Shown in pieces: positions 50,786-60,677 of a DNA stretch of 64,000 nt. The stretch lies in NCBI RefSeq assembly GCF_003710915.1, contig NZ_RHHR01000013.1:1-64000 (forward strand). Direction: 5' to 3'. Each line of letters begins with the position of its first letter. The stretch's first letter is position 1. Source of the DNA: Brevibacillus invocatus (GTDB lineage: Bacteria; Bacillota; Bacilli; Brevibacillales; Brevibacillaceae). Under the pieces are notes generated by a model. That model ran no database searches. It was not told the origin of the DNA and was given only the letters and a program-made list of their open reading frames with translations. Made by a program: the position numbers and the translations under genes.

Positions 50786-51261
50786 GACAGTCTCTTGTGA
50801 ATACTAAAACTCCTCTATCAATCTCCCACCTGATACAACCACCTCTCCTCTTTTGATCACGGTATGAACATGATTCACTCCGTATTGATACTGCAGGGTC
50901 ATATAGTCGGGCACGTCAAAAATGGTGATGTCCGCCTGCTTGCCAGACTCGATGCTGCCGATCTGATCCGCGCAGCGGATGGCGTGTGCCGCATTGATGG
51001 TCGCTGCGGTCAGGACCTCCGCCGGGGTCATGCCCATTTTCAGGCAGCCCAGATTCATGATGAGCGGCATGGAGACGGTAGGCGAAGAACCCGGGTTGCA
51101 ATCCGTGGAGATCGCGACTGCGACTCCGGCATCGATCATCTTGCGCCCACTCGCTGACTCTGCCATCAGGAAAAAGGCGGTTCCAGGCAACAGAACAGCT
51201 ATGACGCCAGACTGTGCCATTCGCTCAATGCCGTGTTCCGATGCACGCAGCAGGTGATCAG
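50786..51261 (-). repeat. Direct repeat copy 1: duplicated 3' end of hutI
   Basis: 476 bp closely matching 54010-54485 by eye, same orientation. It contains the last about 153 codons of imidazolonepropionase (stop at 50804) and 18 bp beyond. At 51262 the match stops and unrelated sequence follows. The frame (HLLRASEHGIERMAQSGVIA ...) has no start of its own, so it is a silent fragment. Confidence 0.9.
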
Positions 51262-51367
51262 TATCAAGCTCCGAGCTCATTAGCTTTATTTCTGGTACAG
51301 CCTCACCTGCTATCCTTGTCAACTAAAGCTAGTTCGCAGCGAAAATTGCGTTCATAAAATTACAAAA

Positions 51368-52126
51368 TTAGTTGTTATTAGTTCTTGGGTAATGAGTGGT
51401 GAGCCTTTCGGCATTTTTCGTGACAATATTCTTGATGACATCATTCCCATATCCTAATAAAAATGCATTTTCGTCTATCCAATAACCAATTATAACTTTA
51501 GAGTCATCATTTAGATGAACCCTTAAGAAATATTTGTTACTGTTAATTGGAATGCCTTTAAAAATTTCATTGAACGGGACATAATCTTGTTGTAAGTATT
51601 CATCGATGAACTGTATCGTCTCTTCCATTGAAAAATCTACTGAAGGAGAGTTTTCAATCGGGTATTCTATTGAAATCTTCATAACTTTTCCTGTTATGTC
51701 ATAAAAGTCACCTATTTTTTTTGCGTCCGGAATTTCAGATACTTCAAACAGTTCATCTCCCAATAAAAGCCTGAATTTCTCTGAGTATCCCTTTATTTTG
51801 TATATCGGGGTTCCAATCGGTGCCCAGGTTGCGTCACCATTTTCCATTCGATATCCAAGGCAAACATTTCCATTTACTTTGAACTGAACCTCACCGATCT
51901 TTTCTCCTCGCTCCAATAATTTTGTATCCGACTCATAGTTTTTTTTGTACCTGAGGTTATTCCACTTCAAGGCAGGATTATATTCATCTATCTTAAAGTC
52001 ACAGTCACCAGTAAACTGAGCATTGGTGTGAAGTTCACTCTCTTCTTTGATGGTATCGATGGGGGGATAAGAAGATGTGATGTCCAATAACAGGAGAAAT
52101 GTCAGGGGAATTATCGTGAATTTCAT
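51368..52126 (-). CDS. Secreted protein, unknown (252 residues)
   Basis: ATG 52126 with AGAGGTG. Signal-like start MKFTIIPLTFLLLLDITSS, then a mixed domain with the pair C..C (TGDCDF, NVCLGY). Contains IGDFYDITGKVMKISIEYP and FLRVHLNDDSKVIIGYWI. No family recognised. Lies in the AT-rich segment between the hutI repeats. Confidence 0.65.
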   Translation of the reverse strand: MKFTIIPLTFLLLLDITSSYPPIDTIKEESELHTNAQFTGDCDFKIDEYNPALKWNNLRYKKNYESDTKLLERGEKIGEVQFKVNGNVCLGYRMENGDATWAPIGTPIYKIKGYSEKFRLLLGDELFEVSEIPDAKKIGDFYDITGKVMKISIEYPIENSPSVDFSMEETIQFIDEYLQQDYVPFNEIFKGIPINSNKYFLRVHLNDDSKVIIGYWIDENAFLLGYGNDVIKNIVTKNAERLTTHYPRTNNN

Positions 52127-52340
52127 AATAACACCTCTTATTGATTTTTTATTAGACAAAAATTGCTGATAATTTGTTTCAAAAACTGTTATTTTCCATT
52201 CAAATTAATCCGAAACCCAAAATACGAAGGTTAACCGATTTTATTTTCTTCTCCTAATTTCTTACCTTCATAAAAATAAATCAAAAGATCAAGGAAAAAA
52301 AAATCCGTTTGGGGAATATACCCATTCGGATTTAAATTTT

Positions 52341-52955
52341 TTAATCAGACAATACTTCATATTTCTCTACAACTTTCTCTTTTAACCTCTTAAAATGGTC
52401 AATATTTTCACCGAAGTAATCGACTTCACTCAAAGCCTCATAGTCTAAACTCCTTGTCACGTTTTTTCCATTTTTCTGAATGTTATTATTATATTTCCCC
52501 TGATACATTCCAGAAATTGCATAGCCTTCTTTATTTTTTACTGGTTTTAACAATAGAGTATATGTCCCGTTTTCGTCCATCAGCTTGTAACCATCGATCG
52601 TTACATAATTATTGTCTTCGTCTATTATCGCTGGTTCATAAACTATAATTTTGTCCTGATTTTCAAGGTCACCTTTAAAAACATTGTGAATTTCAACGAG
52701 AGAATCTGACCGGAACAGTTTACCTTCTGTTATATTGGGATATACAGTTTCACGTTCGCCAGTAAACGATGCCTGCACGATTATCGGAGAATCTTTTTCA
52801 AGTTCTCTTAGATCATCATAAGGTATTACATGGCCAGGGTAGGAAATTATTTTTTCCTCATTATTAGCTTTTGCTGTAATTAAATTTGCGGTAAAAAACA
52901 TTAAACCTAAGGATAAAACTAGAATGGTTGCATTGATAGAGAATCTATTCTTGAC
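52341..52955 (-). CDS. Exported protein, unknown (204 residues)
   Basis: ATG 52955 with AAGGAG. One N-terminal helix (ATILVLSLGLMFFTANLI) then a beta-rich domain (SPIIVQASFTGERETVYPNI; VEIHNVFKGDLENQDKIIVY) of the kind found in Gram-positive exported proteins. It starts 18 bp after the metzincin gene stop, so it is cotranscribed and may be a partner or inhibitor; that is inference. Confidence 0.68.
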   Translation of the reverse strand, partial: VKNRFSINATILVLSLGLMFFTANLITAKANNEEKIISYPGHVIPYDDLRELEKDSPIIVQASFTGERETVYPNITEGKLFRSDSLVEIHNVFKGDLENQDKIIVYEPAIIDEDNNYVTIDGYKLMDENGTYTLLLKPVKNKEGYAISGMYQGKYNNNIQKNGKNVTRSLDYEALSEVDYFGENIDHFKRLKEKVVEKYEVLSD

Positions 52956-52972
52956 CATGCTATCAACACTCC

Positions 52973-53575
52973 TTAATATTTCCATTTTAAGTTACTAATA
53001 TCTAGAGAGGTTGGGCTTGTAATAGTTAACTTTCCTGGTACCATTACTGAATTAACACCTTTAGGCTGATGTTCTAATGCATATGCATGGCCAATTTCAT
53101 GTAAAACAGTCTTGTGCCTGTTAATAGAACTAAAATCTTCTCTCTCCATGTTATCTGGTAATAAAAATACTGCAGCCAATTCCCACCTTGAATTGTAACT
53201 CACTTTATTACAAGTAGAACCAGACCAATTACAAGGAATCATAATCCCAGGTAGTCCATCATAGGTTCCATCTTCGTCAGTGTCGACAATAAACAAGTCT
53301 GCATCTTCAAGCCAGGAAACTTCTTCAAATCCAAAGTTGACACCTGATATAGAGGAAAAATCAGAAAATGAATCATCGATATAATCACCGAATTGGTCCC
53401 ATGTGTATGATGGTATATAATACTTCATGTTTTCTGTAACTGAAATATCCTTAAAACCACCATTGTAATAAAATGCATTAGCATCTTTCAACTCGCCCGC
53501 AGCAGAAGCTACACCACTTAATGCTAAAGTTAAAGAGAGAAACGAAATGATAGTAAAATATTTACTTTTTTTCAT
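52973..53575 (-). CDS. Secreted metzincin metalloprotease
   Basis: 200 residues: signal peptide (YFTIISFLSLTLALSGVASA) and a zinc site HEIGHAYALEHQ followed by the Met-turn VNSVM, the HExxHxxxxxH metzincin pattern. The TVLHEIGHAYALEH context is closest to matrixin-type (M10/M57-like) proteases. AAAGGAGG precedes the ATG. First gene of a two-gene operon. Confidence 0.85.
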   Translation of the reverse strand: MKKSKYFTIISFLSLTLALSGVASAAGELKDANAFYYNGGFKDISVTENMKYYIPSYTWDQFGDYIDDSFSDFSSISGVNFGFEEVSWLEDADLFIVDTDEDGTYDGLPGIMIPCNWSGSTCNKVSYNSRWELAAVFLLPDNMEREDFSSINRHKTVLHEIGHAYALEHQPKGVNSVMVPGKLTITSPTSLDISNLKWKY

Positions 53576-54009
53576 TTATATACCTCCTTTGCATTTAAAC
53601 AAAATAATACATAAAAAACAAAAAATGTAAATACAATCTCGTTTTTTCACACCTAAATATTCTAAATAGAATCTTACCTTTGATAATAAAGGCAGCGAGT
53701 ACTTAGTTCCTTATTCGTCGACCTCTTGACTTTCTCTAGTACTGGAACTAGTCATTTCTAAATGGTTTGTTACTTTGAACTAGCCACCTCCTTATTCCCA
53801 ACAGCCTGTAAGAATTGTTTCTTTCTTCTACTCCCTATTCGTTAATGATTCACGTACCTTTCAGTCTCAAAAGTCATTTTTCAATCTTGAGTCCCCACTT
53901 TAACAACAAATTCATGCCAAACATAAGCATCCCGACCCACTTTCGATAGTGAATCGGGATGTTTTATCACTCTTTTTTGGGATTCAGTAAATCGAGATTA
54001 ACCTTTTGT
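53576..54009. other. 434-bp AT-rich intergenic region
   Basis: No gene is supportable. It holds a hairpin at 53928-53961 (CATCCCGA with TCGGGATG and an inner CACT/AGTG) followed by a short T run on the plus strand, and probably the metzincin promoter. Confidence 0.4.
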
Positions 54010-54485
54010 GACAGCCTCTTGTGAATACTAAAACTCCTCTATCAACCTGCCATCCGACACGACTACCGCTCCTCTTTTGATCACGGTATGAACATGATTC
54101 ACTCCGTATCGATACTGCAGGGTCATGTAGTCGGGCACTTCAAAAATGGTGATATCCGCCTGCTTGCCAGTCTCGATGCTGCCGATCCGATCCGCGCAAC
54201 GGATGGCGTGTGCCGCATTGATGGTCGCTGCGGTCAGGACCTCCGCTGGGGTCATACCCATTTTCAGGCAGCCCAGATTCATGATGAGCGGCATGGAGAC
54301 GGTAGGCGAAGAACCAGGGTTGCAATCCGTGGAGATCGCGACTGCGACTCCGGCATCGATCATCTTGCGGCCGTTCGCTGACTCTGCCATCAGGAAAAAG
54401 GCGGTTCCAGGCAGCAGAACAGCGATGACGCCAGACTGTGCCATCCGTTCAATACCATGTTCCGATGCCCGCAGCAGGTGATCAG
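54010..54485 (-). repeat. Direct repeat copy 2: 3' end of the intact hutI
   Basis: Matches 50786-51261 over 476 bp. Distance between copies is 3,224 bp. Confidence 0.9.
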
Positions 54486-55314
54486 CAGATACGGCCCCGA
54501 TCTCTGCGGCAAGCTCCGCTCCCTCGTATGGTTCGATTTCATCTGCATGTATTTTGGGCAGGAGTCCGTACTCCTTGCCAGCTTCCAGAATGCGTCTGGA
54601 CTGCTCTGGTGTAAATACCCCGCGCTCGCAGAAAACATCGTTGAATACGGCAAGTCCGCGGCGCGCTACTTCCGGGATCATCTCCCTGATCAACAGCTCC
54701 ACAAAATCGTCTGGATGATCCCGATACTCGCGAGGAACTGCATGTGCACCCATAAAGGTACTGACGATATCGACCGGATGCTCCTCGTGAAGCCGCTTTG
54801 CTACCTCCAGCTGCTTGAGTTCTACGTCTAGTGTCATTCCATAGCCGCTTTTGGCTTCCACCGTTGTAACCCCGTGCAGGAGGAACTGATCGAGCCGCTT
54901 TTTGCTTTCCGCAAACAGCTGATCGTGAGTAGCCACTCGGGTAGCCGAGGTCGTCGCGTGGATTCCACCACCGTTGTTCATGATCTCCATGTAAGTAGCG
55001 CCGTGGAGTCGCATGTTGAACTCATTCTGCCTGCTTCCGGCATGCACCAGATGCGTATGCGGATCGATCAAGCCGGGTGTGACCAGCTTGCCTGTAGCAT
55101 CAATGATTCTTGCTTCATCCCGACGTGACCCGAATATCGCTTCGAGCTCCTCGTCTTTACCGACGTGAACGATCTTCCCGTCTTCCAGCCAGACACTGCC
55201 ATTCTCGATGAAGGAGAGCTGATTCATTCCTGCACCCGTGACAGGTGCCTGTGAGGTTCCCGCCAAGGTGACGAGCTGGCTAGCGTGGCGAATCCATAAC
55301 GGCTGATGCTTCAT
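54028..55314 (-). CDS. hutI: Imidazolonepropionase
   Basis: 428 residues of the amidohydrolase superfamily: metal-binding LVTPGLIDPHTHLVHAGSRQ, GATYMEIMNNGGGIHATTSA, KIHADEIEP and STDCNPGSSPTVSMPLIMNL. It opens the ring of imidazolone-5-propionate in histidine breakdown. AAAGGAGTAG precedes the ATG. It starts 7 bp after hutU, forming an operon. Confidence 0.95.
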   Translation of the reverse strand: MKHQPLWIRHASQLVTLAGTSQAPVTGAGMNQLSFIENGSVWLEDGKIVHVGKDEELEAIFGSRRDEARIIDATGKLVTPGLIDPHTHLVHAGSRQNEFNMRLHGATYMEIMNNGGGIHATTSATRVATHDQLFAESKKRLDQFLLHGVTTVEAKSGYGMTLDVELKQLEVAKRLHEEHPVDIVSTFMGAHAVPREYRDHPDDFVELLIREMIPEVARRGLAVFNDVFCERGVFTPEQSRRILEAGKEYGLLPKIHADEIEPYEGAELAAEIGAVSADHLLRASEHGIERMAQSGVIAVLLPGTAFFLMAESANGRKMIDAGVAVAISTDCNPGSSPTVSMPLIMNLGCLKMGMTPAEVLTAATINAAHAIRCADRIGSIETGKQADITIFEVPDYMTLQYRYGVNHVHTVIKRGAVVVSDGRLIEEF

Positions 55315-55321
55315 CGCGCGT

Positions 55322-56992
55322 CTACTCCTTTATCATGGGAATGTGGACACCTTTTTCCTTGGCAGTGCGTCTAGCCAGCTCGTAGCCAGCATCTGTATGA
55401 CGGACGATACCCATGCCCGGATCAGTCGTCAGCACTCGTTCCAAACGGCGTGCCGCTTCTTCCGTACCGTCTGCTACGATGACCATCCCCGCGTGCAAGG
55501 AATACCCCATGCCGACTCCTCCACCGTGATGCACCGATACCCAGCTCGCTCCACCGACTGCATTGACCAGCGCGTTTAAGATTGGCCAGTCAGCCACCGC
55601 GTCGCTTCCGTCCATCATGGCTTCTGTCTCCCGATTAGGGGAAGCGACCGATCCGGAGTCCAGATGATCGCGTCCGATCACGATCGGGGCTTTCAGTTCG
55701 CCTCTGGCCACCATCTCATTGATGATGTGACCAAAGCGGGCGCGTTCACCGTATCCCAGCCAGCAGATGCGGGAAGGCAGACCTTGAAACTGAATGCGCT
55801 CCTGAGCCATGCGAATCCAGTTGCACAAATGGGTGTTCGTGGCGAATTCCCGCAAAATCACTTCATCGGTCTTGTAGATGTCTTCCGGATCACCCGATAA
55901 CGCTACCCAGCGAAACGGTCCCTTGCCCTCGCAAAATTGCGGACGAATATAGGCAGGAACAAATCCCGGAAAGCGGAAGGCATCCTCTACCCCTTCATCC
56001 TTTGCCACCTGTCGAATGTTGTTCCCGTAGTCAAAGGTCACTGCTCCGCGCGCCTGCATCTCCAGCATGGCGAGAACGTGCTCGGCAATACTCGCTTTCG
56101 CTCGGACTTCATAGCTTTTCGGATCACGGAGACGAAGCTCCTGCGCGTCGGATAAAGACATGCCTGTCGGGATATAGCCATTTAATGGATCGTGAGCGGA
56201 GGTTTGGTCCGTCAGCACATCCGGGATAAAGCCGCGATTCAGCATCTCACGCAGCACTTCTGGTGCATTGCCCACCAGCCCGATCGAGACGCCTTTTTTG
56301 GCAAGCTTCATCTCCTGTGCAATGGTAAGAGCCTCATCCAGACTGCTCGTCATCACATCCAGGTACTTTGTATCCAATCTGCGCTGAATACGGGCCGGAT
56401 CTACTTCAATATTGATGCTTACACCGCCGTTGAGCGAAACCGCCAAGGGTTGGGCGGCACCCATGCCTCCCAAGCCAGCCGTCACGGTAATCGTCCCAGC
56501 CAACGTTCCTTCAAAATGCTGCCGCGCACACTCGGCGAAGGTTTCATACGTGCCTTGCACAATGCCCTGGCTGCCGATATAGATCCAGCTTCCCGCTGTC
56601 ATCTGTCCGTACATCATCAGCCCTTTTTTGTCCAGCTCGTGGAAATGCTCCCAGTTTGCCCATGCCGGTACCAGATTGGAGTTGGCTAACAGAATGCGTG
56701 GAGCATCTGTATGCGTCCGAAAAACAGCGACTGGCTTGCCCGATTGGATCAGCAGCGTCTCGTCGCTATCCAGCTGCTTCAATGTCTCCACAATCGCCTC
56801 AAAGCATTCCCAGTTGCGAGCTGCTTTGCCGATCCCGCCATAGACGACCAGATCTTCTGTCCGTTCCGCTACCTGCGGGTTCAGGTTGTTCAGCAGCATC
56901 CGCAAAGCTGCTTCCTGTACCCAACCCTTGGTATGGAGCTGTGCACCCGAATATTGCTGAATCAACTGTTCAATCGTCTGCGTAGTCGCCAT
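55322..56992 (-). CDS. hutU: Urocanate hydratase
   Basis: ATG 56992 with GCAGGTGGG gives 556 residues, the normal length. [14 protein letters not shown], the NAD site [20 protein letters not shown], the active-site cysteine in [13 protein letters not shown]...[13 protein letters not shown] and [14 protein letters not shown] are typical. It converts urocanate to imidazolone propionate. hutH and hutG are not in the window. Confidence 0.96.
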   Translation of the reverse strand: MATTQTIEQLIQQYSGAQLHTKGWVQEAALRMLLNNLNPQVAERTEDLVVYGGIGKAARNWECFEAIVETLKQLDSDETLLIQSGKPVAVFRTHTDAPRILLANSNLVPAWANWEHFHELDKKGLMMYGQMTAGSWIYIGSQGIVQGTYETFAECARQHFEGTLAGTITVTAGLGGMGAAQPLAVSLNGGVSINIEVDPARIQRRLDTKYLDVMTSSLDEALTIAQEMKLAKKGVSIGLVGNAPEVLREMLNRGFIPDVLTDQTSAHDPLNGYIPTGMSLSDAQELRLRDPKSYEVRAKASIAEHVLAMLEMQARGAVTFDYGNNIRQVAKDEGVEDAFRFPGFVPAYIRPQFCEGKGPFRWVALSGDPEDIYKTDEVILREFATNTHLCNWIRMAQERIQFQGLPSRICWLGYGERARFGHIINEMVARGELKAPIVIGRDHLDSGSVASPNRETEAMMDGSDAVADWPILNALVNAVGGASWVSVHHGGGVGMGYSLHAGMVIVADGTEEAARRLERVLTTDPGMGIVRHTDAGYELARRTAKEKGVHIPMIKE

Positions 56993-57051
56993 TATTTCCC
57001 ACCTGCTTTTCTTCAAGGTTCTTTTGTTCAGTATAAAAATGGGTGGAAAAC

Positions 57052-57083
57052 AAAAAAAGGCACCAGGCTTTTGATTTGGTGCC
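57052..57083 (-). terminator. Terminator of the AraC-type regulator gene
   Basis: GGCACCA and TGGTGCC stem followed on the minus strand by seven Ts. Confidence 0.8.
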
Positions 57084-57122
57084 CCTACTATCGGTTTGTT
57101 TTTGCCTATTCGCTGGGAAAAG

Positions 57123-58655
57123 CTACAAATAGGTATTTTTTTTCGATTCTACTCCTTTCTTTTGATTGCGATACATCCGCGGGGTTGTTCCCAGCTTTTC
57201 CTTGAACACTTTGCTGAAGTAGTTGGCATTGGCAAAGCCGCTTCGCTCCGCTACCTCATGAATACTCAAAGACGTTTCGGCAATCAGTTGCTCTGCTTCC
57301 TTCAGTCGCATGTTCGTCAGCAGCTGCCGAAACGTAATGCCCAGACTGCTGCTGACCAGTGTGCTGAAATAGGCGGGACTCCGATCCACATAGCCTGCGA
57401 CATCCTCCAGACGTAGGGAGGAATCTGAGAATCTCCCCTCCATAAAGCGAAGAGCCAGCTCGATCACGTCGATTCCTGCTGCTCCTCGCTGCCTTTGCAC
57501 GACATCCATGAGCTTGTAGATGAACAACAGCAGCTCCTGAATAATGCGATAAAGAATAGGCGCGTACAGGATGATCTCGAAGACCCGGTGGTAGCCATCC
57601 TCCACATTCGTTCCGTCCAAGCCATGCGACTTCATATAACGTCTGACCTGTGCCAAGATGCTGGTCAGCCGAATGCGAAGCAGTCCCGGCTCTGGATAAG
57701 GCCCTTTTTGATAGGAAAATTGCGTATACATCCACTGCTTTAATCCATCTCTGTCTCCCTCGTGCAGCATATCTACCCATGTCCGCTGTTCGGCGGGAGT
57801 CAAGAACGGGTCTATCGTTTTCCAATTGATCACATTTTCTGCGACGGATACTTGCCGATATCCTGTGAAGAAGCGAATTTGCAATGCCTGACTCGCATCC
57901 TGATATTTTTCGCTCAAGCTTTTTTGCTGATCCTGCGCCTCGTAGACGACGAGAAACAGCGGAGAGTCATGCCTCGCCTCCCACTCGATCAAGATTCTTC
58001 TCGCCAGCTGCTGCATGGACGCAAGTGATTCTTTTCCCTGCTGTGTGTCGAAAACCCCGACGATGACATCTGCCAGAGGCAGCAGCACGGGTTTTTGACG
58101 AAACGGGAACTCCTGTAAAAAGGTGAGCAGCGCAGGATGATGTCTGGTCTCCTCCAGTTGCGCCAGCAAAAGGGTTTGCTCTCTGTGGTTCTGCGAATCA
58201 GGAACAAAGAGCTCGCGATACGTCACCCCTTCTCCCTCTGACCAACTGCCCGCTACACGTACATCTCGCCCCCCGTTTCGAGCCTCGACAATCTCCTGAG
58301 AGCATCGGGTCAGGACACGTCTGATCACCTCAGGCGTTTGCGGCTTCAGCCATAGGTCACGTGCGCGCAGCTCGATCGCAAGCATCGCTTTCTCGAACGT
58401 AGCCTCTGCCGTCATCACCAGAACAATGGGACGAAACTGCTCGACTAACAGCTTGAGTCGCTCCCAATTGCTTCTAGCTACCATGTCCAGCTCGATACAG
58501 ATGACATCTGGCACATGGTCTTCCAGCACCTGAAAGACGTCCTCCATCGTTCCTGCCTTGTATACATGATCGTAGGGAATTTGCCAACTGTTGAGCAGCC
58601 AGCTGATCCCGGAGCGTTCGTTGGGGTCGCGATCGGCAATCATGATGCTCGGCAT
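57123..58655 (-). CDS. Receiver-AraC regulator with Glu in place of the phospho-Asp
   Basis: ATG 58655 with GAGGGGATG gives 510 residues. The N-terminal receiver has the acidic pair ([10 protein letters not shown]), Thr (VLVMTAEAT) and Lys (LWLKPQ). The phospho-acceptor position reads Glu55 in [10 protein letters not shown] long middle region follows, then an AraC double helix-turn-helix ([40 protein letters not shown]). It is a YesN-like design and may be active without a kinase. It lies next to hutU, so hut control is possible; no sensor kinase is adjacent. Confidence 0.85.
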   Translation of the reverse strand: MPSIMIADRDPNERSGISWLLNSWQIPYDHVYKAGTMEDVFQVLEDHVPDVICIELDMVARSNWERLKLLVEQFRPIVLVMTAEATFEKAMLAIELRARDLWLKPQTPEVIRRVLTRCSQEIVEARNGGRDVRVAGSWSEGEGVTYRELFVPDSQNHREQTLLLAQLEETRHHPALLTFLQEFPFRQKPVLLPLADVIVGVFDTQQGKESLASMQQLARRILIEWEARHDSPLFLVVYEAQDQQKSLSEKYQDASQALQIRFFTGYRQVSVAENVINWKTIDPFLTPAEQRTWVDMLHEGDRDGLKQWMYTQFSYQKGPYPEPGLLRIRLTSILAQVRRYMKSHGLDGTNVEDGYHRVFEIILYAPILYRIIQELLLFIYKLMDVVQRQRGAAGIDVIELALRFMEGRFSDSSLRLEDVAGYVDRSPAYFSTLVSSSLGITFRQLLTNMRLKEAEQLIAETSLSIHEVAERSGFANANYFSKVFKEKLGTTPRMYRNQKKGVESKKNTYL

Positions 58656-58738
58656 GTACATCCCCTCTTTTATCACAGAATATTCTGACGCTACCACGTA
58701 AAGGAAGATGTCCCCAGCAGGGACATCTCTCGCTTCAT

Positions 58739-59299
58739 TCATTTAGAGGAAAATGGATTCTCAATCATGGAACCCATGATGTGTTCGAGCGGAATAAAGC
58801 CAAGCTCTCGGGAATCCGTGCTGTCATTGCGATTATCGCCCATGACAAAGACGTGGTTGTCAGGAACCGTCAAGATTTCGTCTGACACGTACTCCATTTT
58901 TTCCTTGATGTACGGTTCTTCTAATGCTACGCCATTGCGAAATACCTGATGATCTTTAAATTCCAGCACATCTCCAGGCTTTCCGATCACTCTCTTGATG
59001 TACATGGATTTGTCCTCTTTTTGACCCAGAACCATGCGCACCAAAGGATGGCCGGTCATATCATCCATCAGGGTTCGATCTCTTTTCACGCGGCTATCAA
59101 TCACAACGATGTCGCCGTATTCAGGCAAATAGGAAAAGGTATGCGATAGTTTGGACACAAAAACGCGCTGCTCATCCTGCAAAGTTGGACTCATCGATTG
59201 TCCATCGACCTTGTACGGTTGAAAGACGAAAATTCCCAAAGCCAAGGCCAGTACGATGGCAAAGCCAATCGAACGAACCCATCCGAAAATCTCTTTCAC
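58739..59299 (-). CDS. sipS: Type I signal peptidase
   Basis: 186 residues: one N-terminal membrane helix (GFAIVLALALGIFVFQPY), catalytic Ser35 in GQSMSPTL and Lys102 in YIKRVIGKPGD, and the conserved end VPDNHVFVMGDNRNDSTDSR. It cleaves signal peptides on the outer face of the membrane. GTG start with AAGGAGTG. The symbol marks the family, not a specific paralogue. Confidence 0.93.
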   Translation of the reverse strand: MKEIFGWVRSIGFAIVLALALGIFVFQPYKVDGQSMSPTLQDEQRVFVSKLSHTFSYLPEYGDIVVIDSRVKRDRTLMDDMTGHPLVRMVLGQKEDKSMYIKRVIGKPGDVLEFKDHQVFRNGVALEEPYIKEKMEYVSDEILTVPDNHVFVMGDNRNDSTDSRELGFIPLEHIMGSMIENPFSSK

Positions 59300-59432
59300 G
59301 TTTAAACGTCACTCCTTCCTCCGAATACATCCTGTCAGTTGCTATCATACCACAAACATCGTCCAAACCAAAAAAGGGGAGAAGGCTCCGCGAGGCGATC
59401 TAAAAAAAGATCAAAACTCGTGTTCACGATGA

Positions 59433-59720
59433 TCATCTCTTTTTTAAAATCCCTAAATACTCGGTCCAAGGACCAACGTCCTCCCTGTATCTTTCTGCCA
59501 ACCGCTGGTAGAAAATGCAGTCAAGCACGGTCTCCTTCGTCAGTCCAAAGGCGGCACAGTCCTTATTCGGATTGCGCGGCAGGACGATTTTACACTCATT
59601 GAGGTACACGATGATGGAAAAGGAATGGAGCAGGAGGTAGTCAATCAATTGCTGAGTCCAACAAGAAAGGGAAAAGGCGGTATCGGTCTGTCCAATACGA
59701 ATCGACGTTTGACGCAGCTA
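59433..59720 (-). pseudogene. Possible decayed gene of unknown type
   Basis: An open stretch encodes IVLPRNPNKDCAAFGLTKET and YREDVGPWTEYLGILKKR, which look protein-like. There is no start codon with a ribosome site, and a TAG lies upstream. No family recognised. The remainder of 59300-59830 has no supportable feature. Confidence 0.35.
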
Positions 59721-59830
59721 TACGGACGAGGCTAGTCGATCCAAAGCAAGCCGAATGAAGGAACAACCGTGTCGTTTGTCATCCCGCATAATCAAAGGAA
59801 TCAAGAGTCATAATCGAAGTTGCAGGAAAA

Positions 59831-59870
59831 AGAAGACAGGCTTGGTGCTTCTAACACAAGCCTGTCTTCT
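59831..59870. terminator. Terminator of the 253-residue gene
   Basis: AGAAGACAGGCTTG and CAAGCCTGTCTTCT form a perfect 14-bp stem with flanking T runs on both strands. Confidence 0.88.
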
Positions 59871-59902
59871 TTTGACCCGATGGAAGCTGATAAGCGTTAC
59901 GT

Positions 59903-60664
59903 CTAGCTGACATCCATACAGTACAACAACCGTTTGGCTTCCAGATGAAAACCATACTGATCCAGTCTGTTGTACAGGAGCTGCATCACTTCCGAATGAT
60001 TGAAATACTGCGATTGACAATCTCGTATGAATGCCAGCAGGGTTTCCATCTCCGCATTATGAACAAAGGCTTTTAAATCGTTCAAATTCACATCAGACAA
60101 ATCTATTCTTCGCCATGGATGAGGGATGTACACCTTCGTCTCTTCCCTTTCCCCCAACGGAACAATCCCCAAACCGTCTGCTGTTTTCAAGACTCTATCT
60201 GTTTTGCGCTGGGCCTGCAGCTCCTGAACATACGCAAATCCGTCCTCAATCGGTTCGAGGTTGAAAGCCTTCACTGCTTCTTCCCGGACTATCGCTCTTT
60301 GGCGATCCCATTTTTCACGGTCAAAATGTTCGGAGGCTTGTGCGTCGTCTTGGCTTTGGAGATAATGCATATACTCCTCTTTCGACTCAAAATCTAGCAG
60401 CAGCAAACCTTCATGACCGAAGAAATGAAGCCTAAAAAAGTCGCGGATACCGTCATAGCCCGTACCTGCAAACATGATCGAATCTACTGGTGAACAGCGA
60501 TATCCGCCGTTATCGTTTTCATTGAACGTTAAGTAGAAGCCCGTGGGAGTATCTAGATAAGGGACTTCAGGTGCAATGTCTTTCTCCCACTGGATGATGC
60601 TTTGTAATAGATCCGGTATCACCGTGTTACCTAACATCCGCATTCCCCTATTCTCGTATTCCAC
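59903..60664 (-). CDS. Protein of unknown function (about 253 residues)
   Basis: GTG 60664 (AGGGG upstream) and ATG 60637 (AGGGG upstream) are both possible starts. The segment SIMFAGTGYDGIRDFFRLHF then EGLLLLDFESKEEYMHYL looks like a folded alpha/beta domain; the C-terminal part is helical. I do not recognise it. It lies 13 bp downstream of the sigma-54 activator gene, so the two are probably cotranscribed. Confidence 0.6.
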   Translation of the reverse strand: MEYENRGMRMLGNTVIPDLLQSIIQWEKDIAPEVPYLDTPTGFYLTFNENDNGGYRCSPVDSIMFAGTGYDGIRDFFRLHFFGHEGLLLLDFESKEEYMHYLQSQDDAQASEHFDREKWDRQRAIVREEAVKAFNLEPIEDGFAYVQELQAQRKTDRVLKTADGLGIVPLGEREETKVYIPHPWRRIDLSDVNLNDLKAFVHNAEMETLLAFIRDCQSQYFNHSEVMQLLYNRLDQYGFHLEAKRLLYCMDVS

Positions 60665-60677
60665 TTATCGCTTGCCC

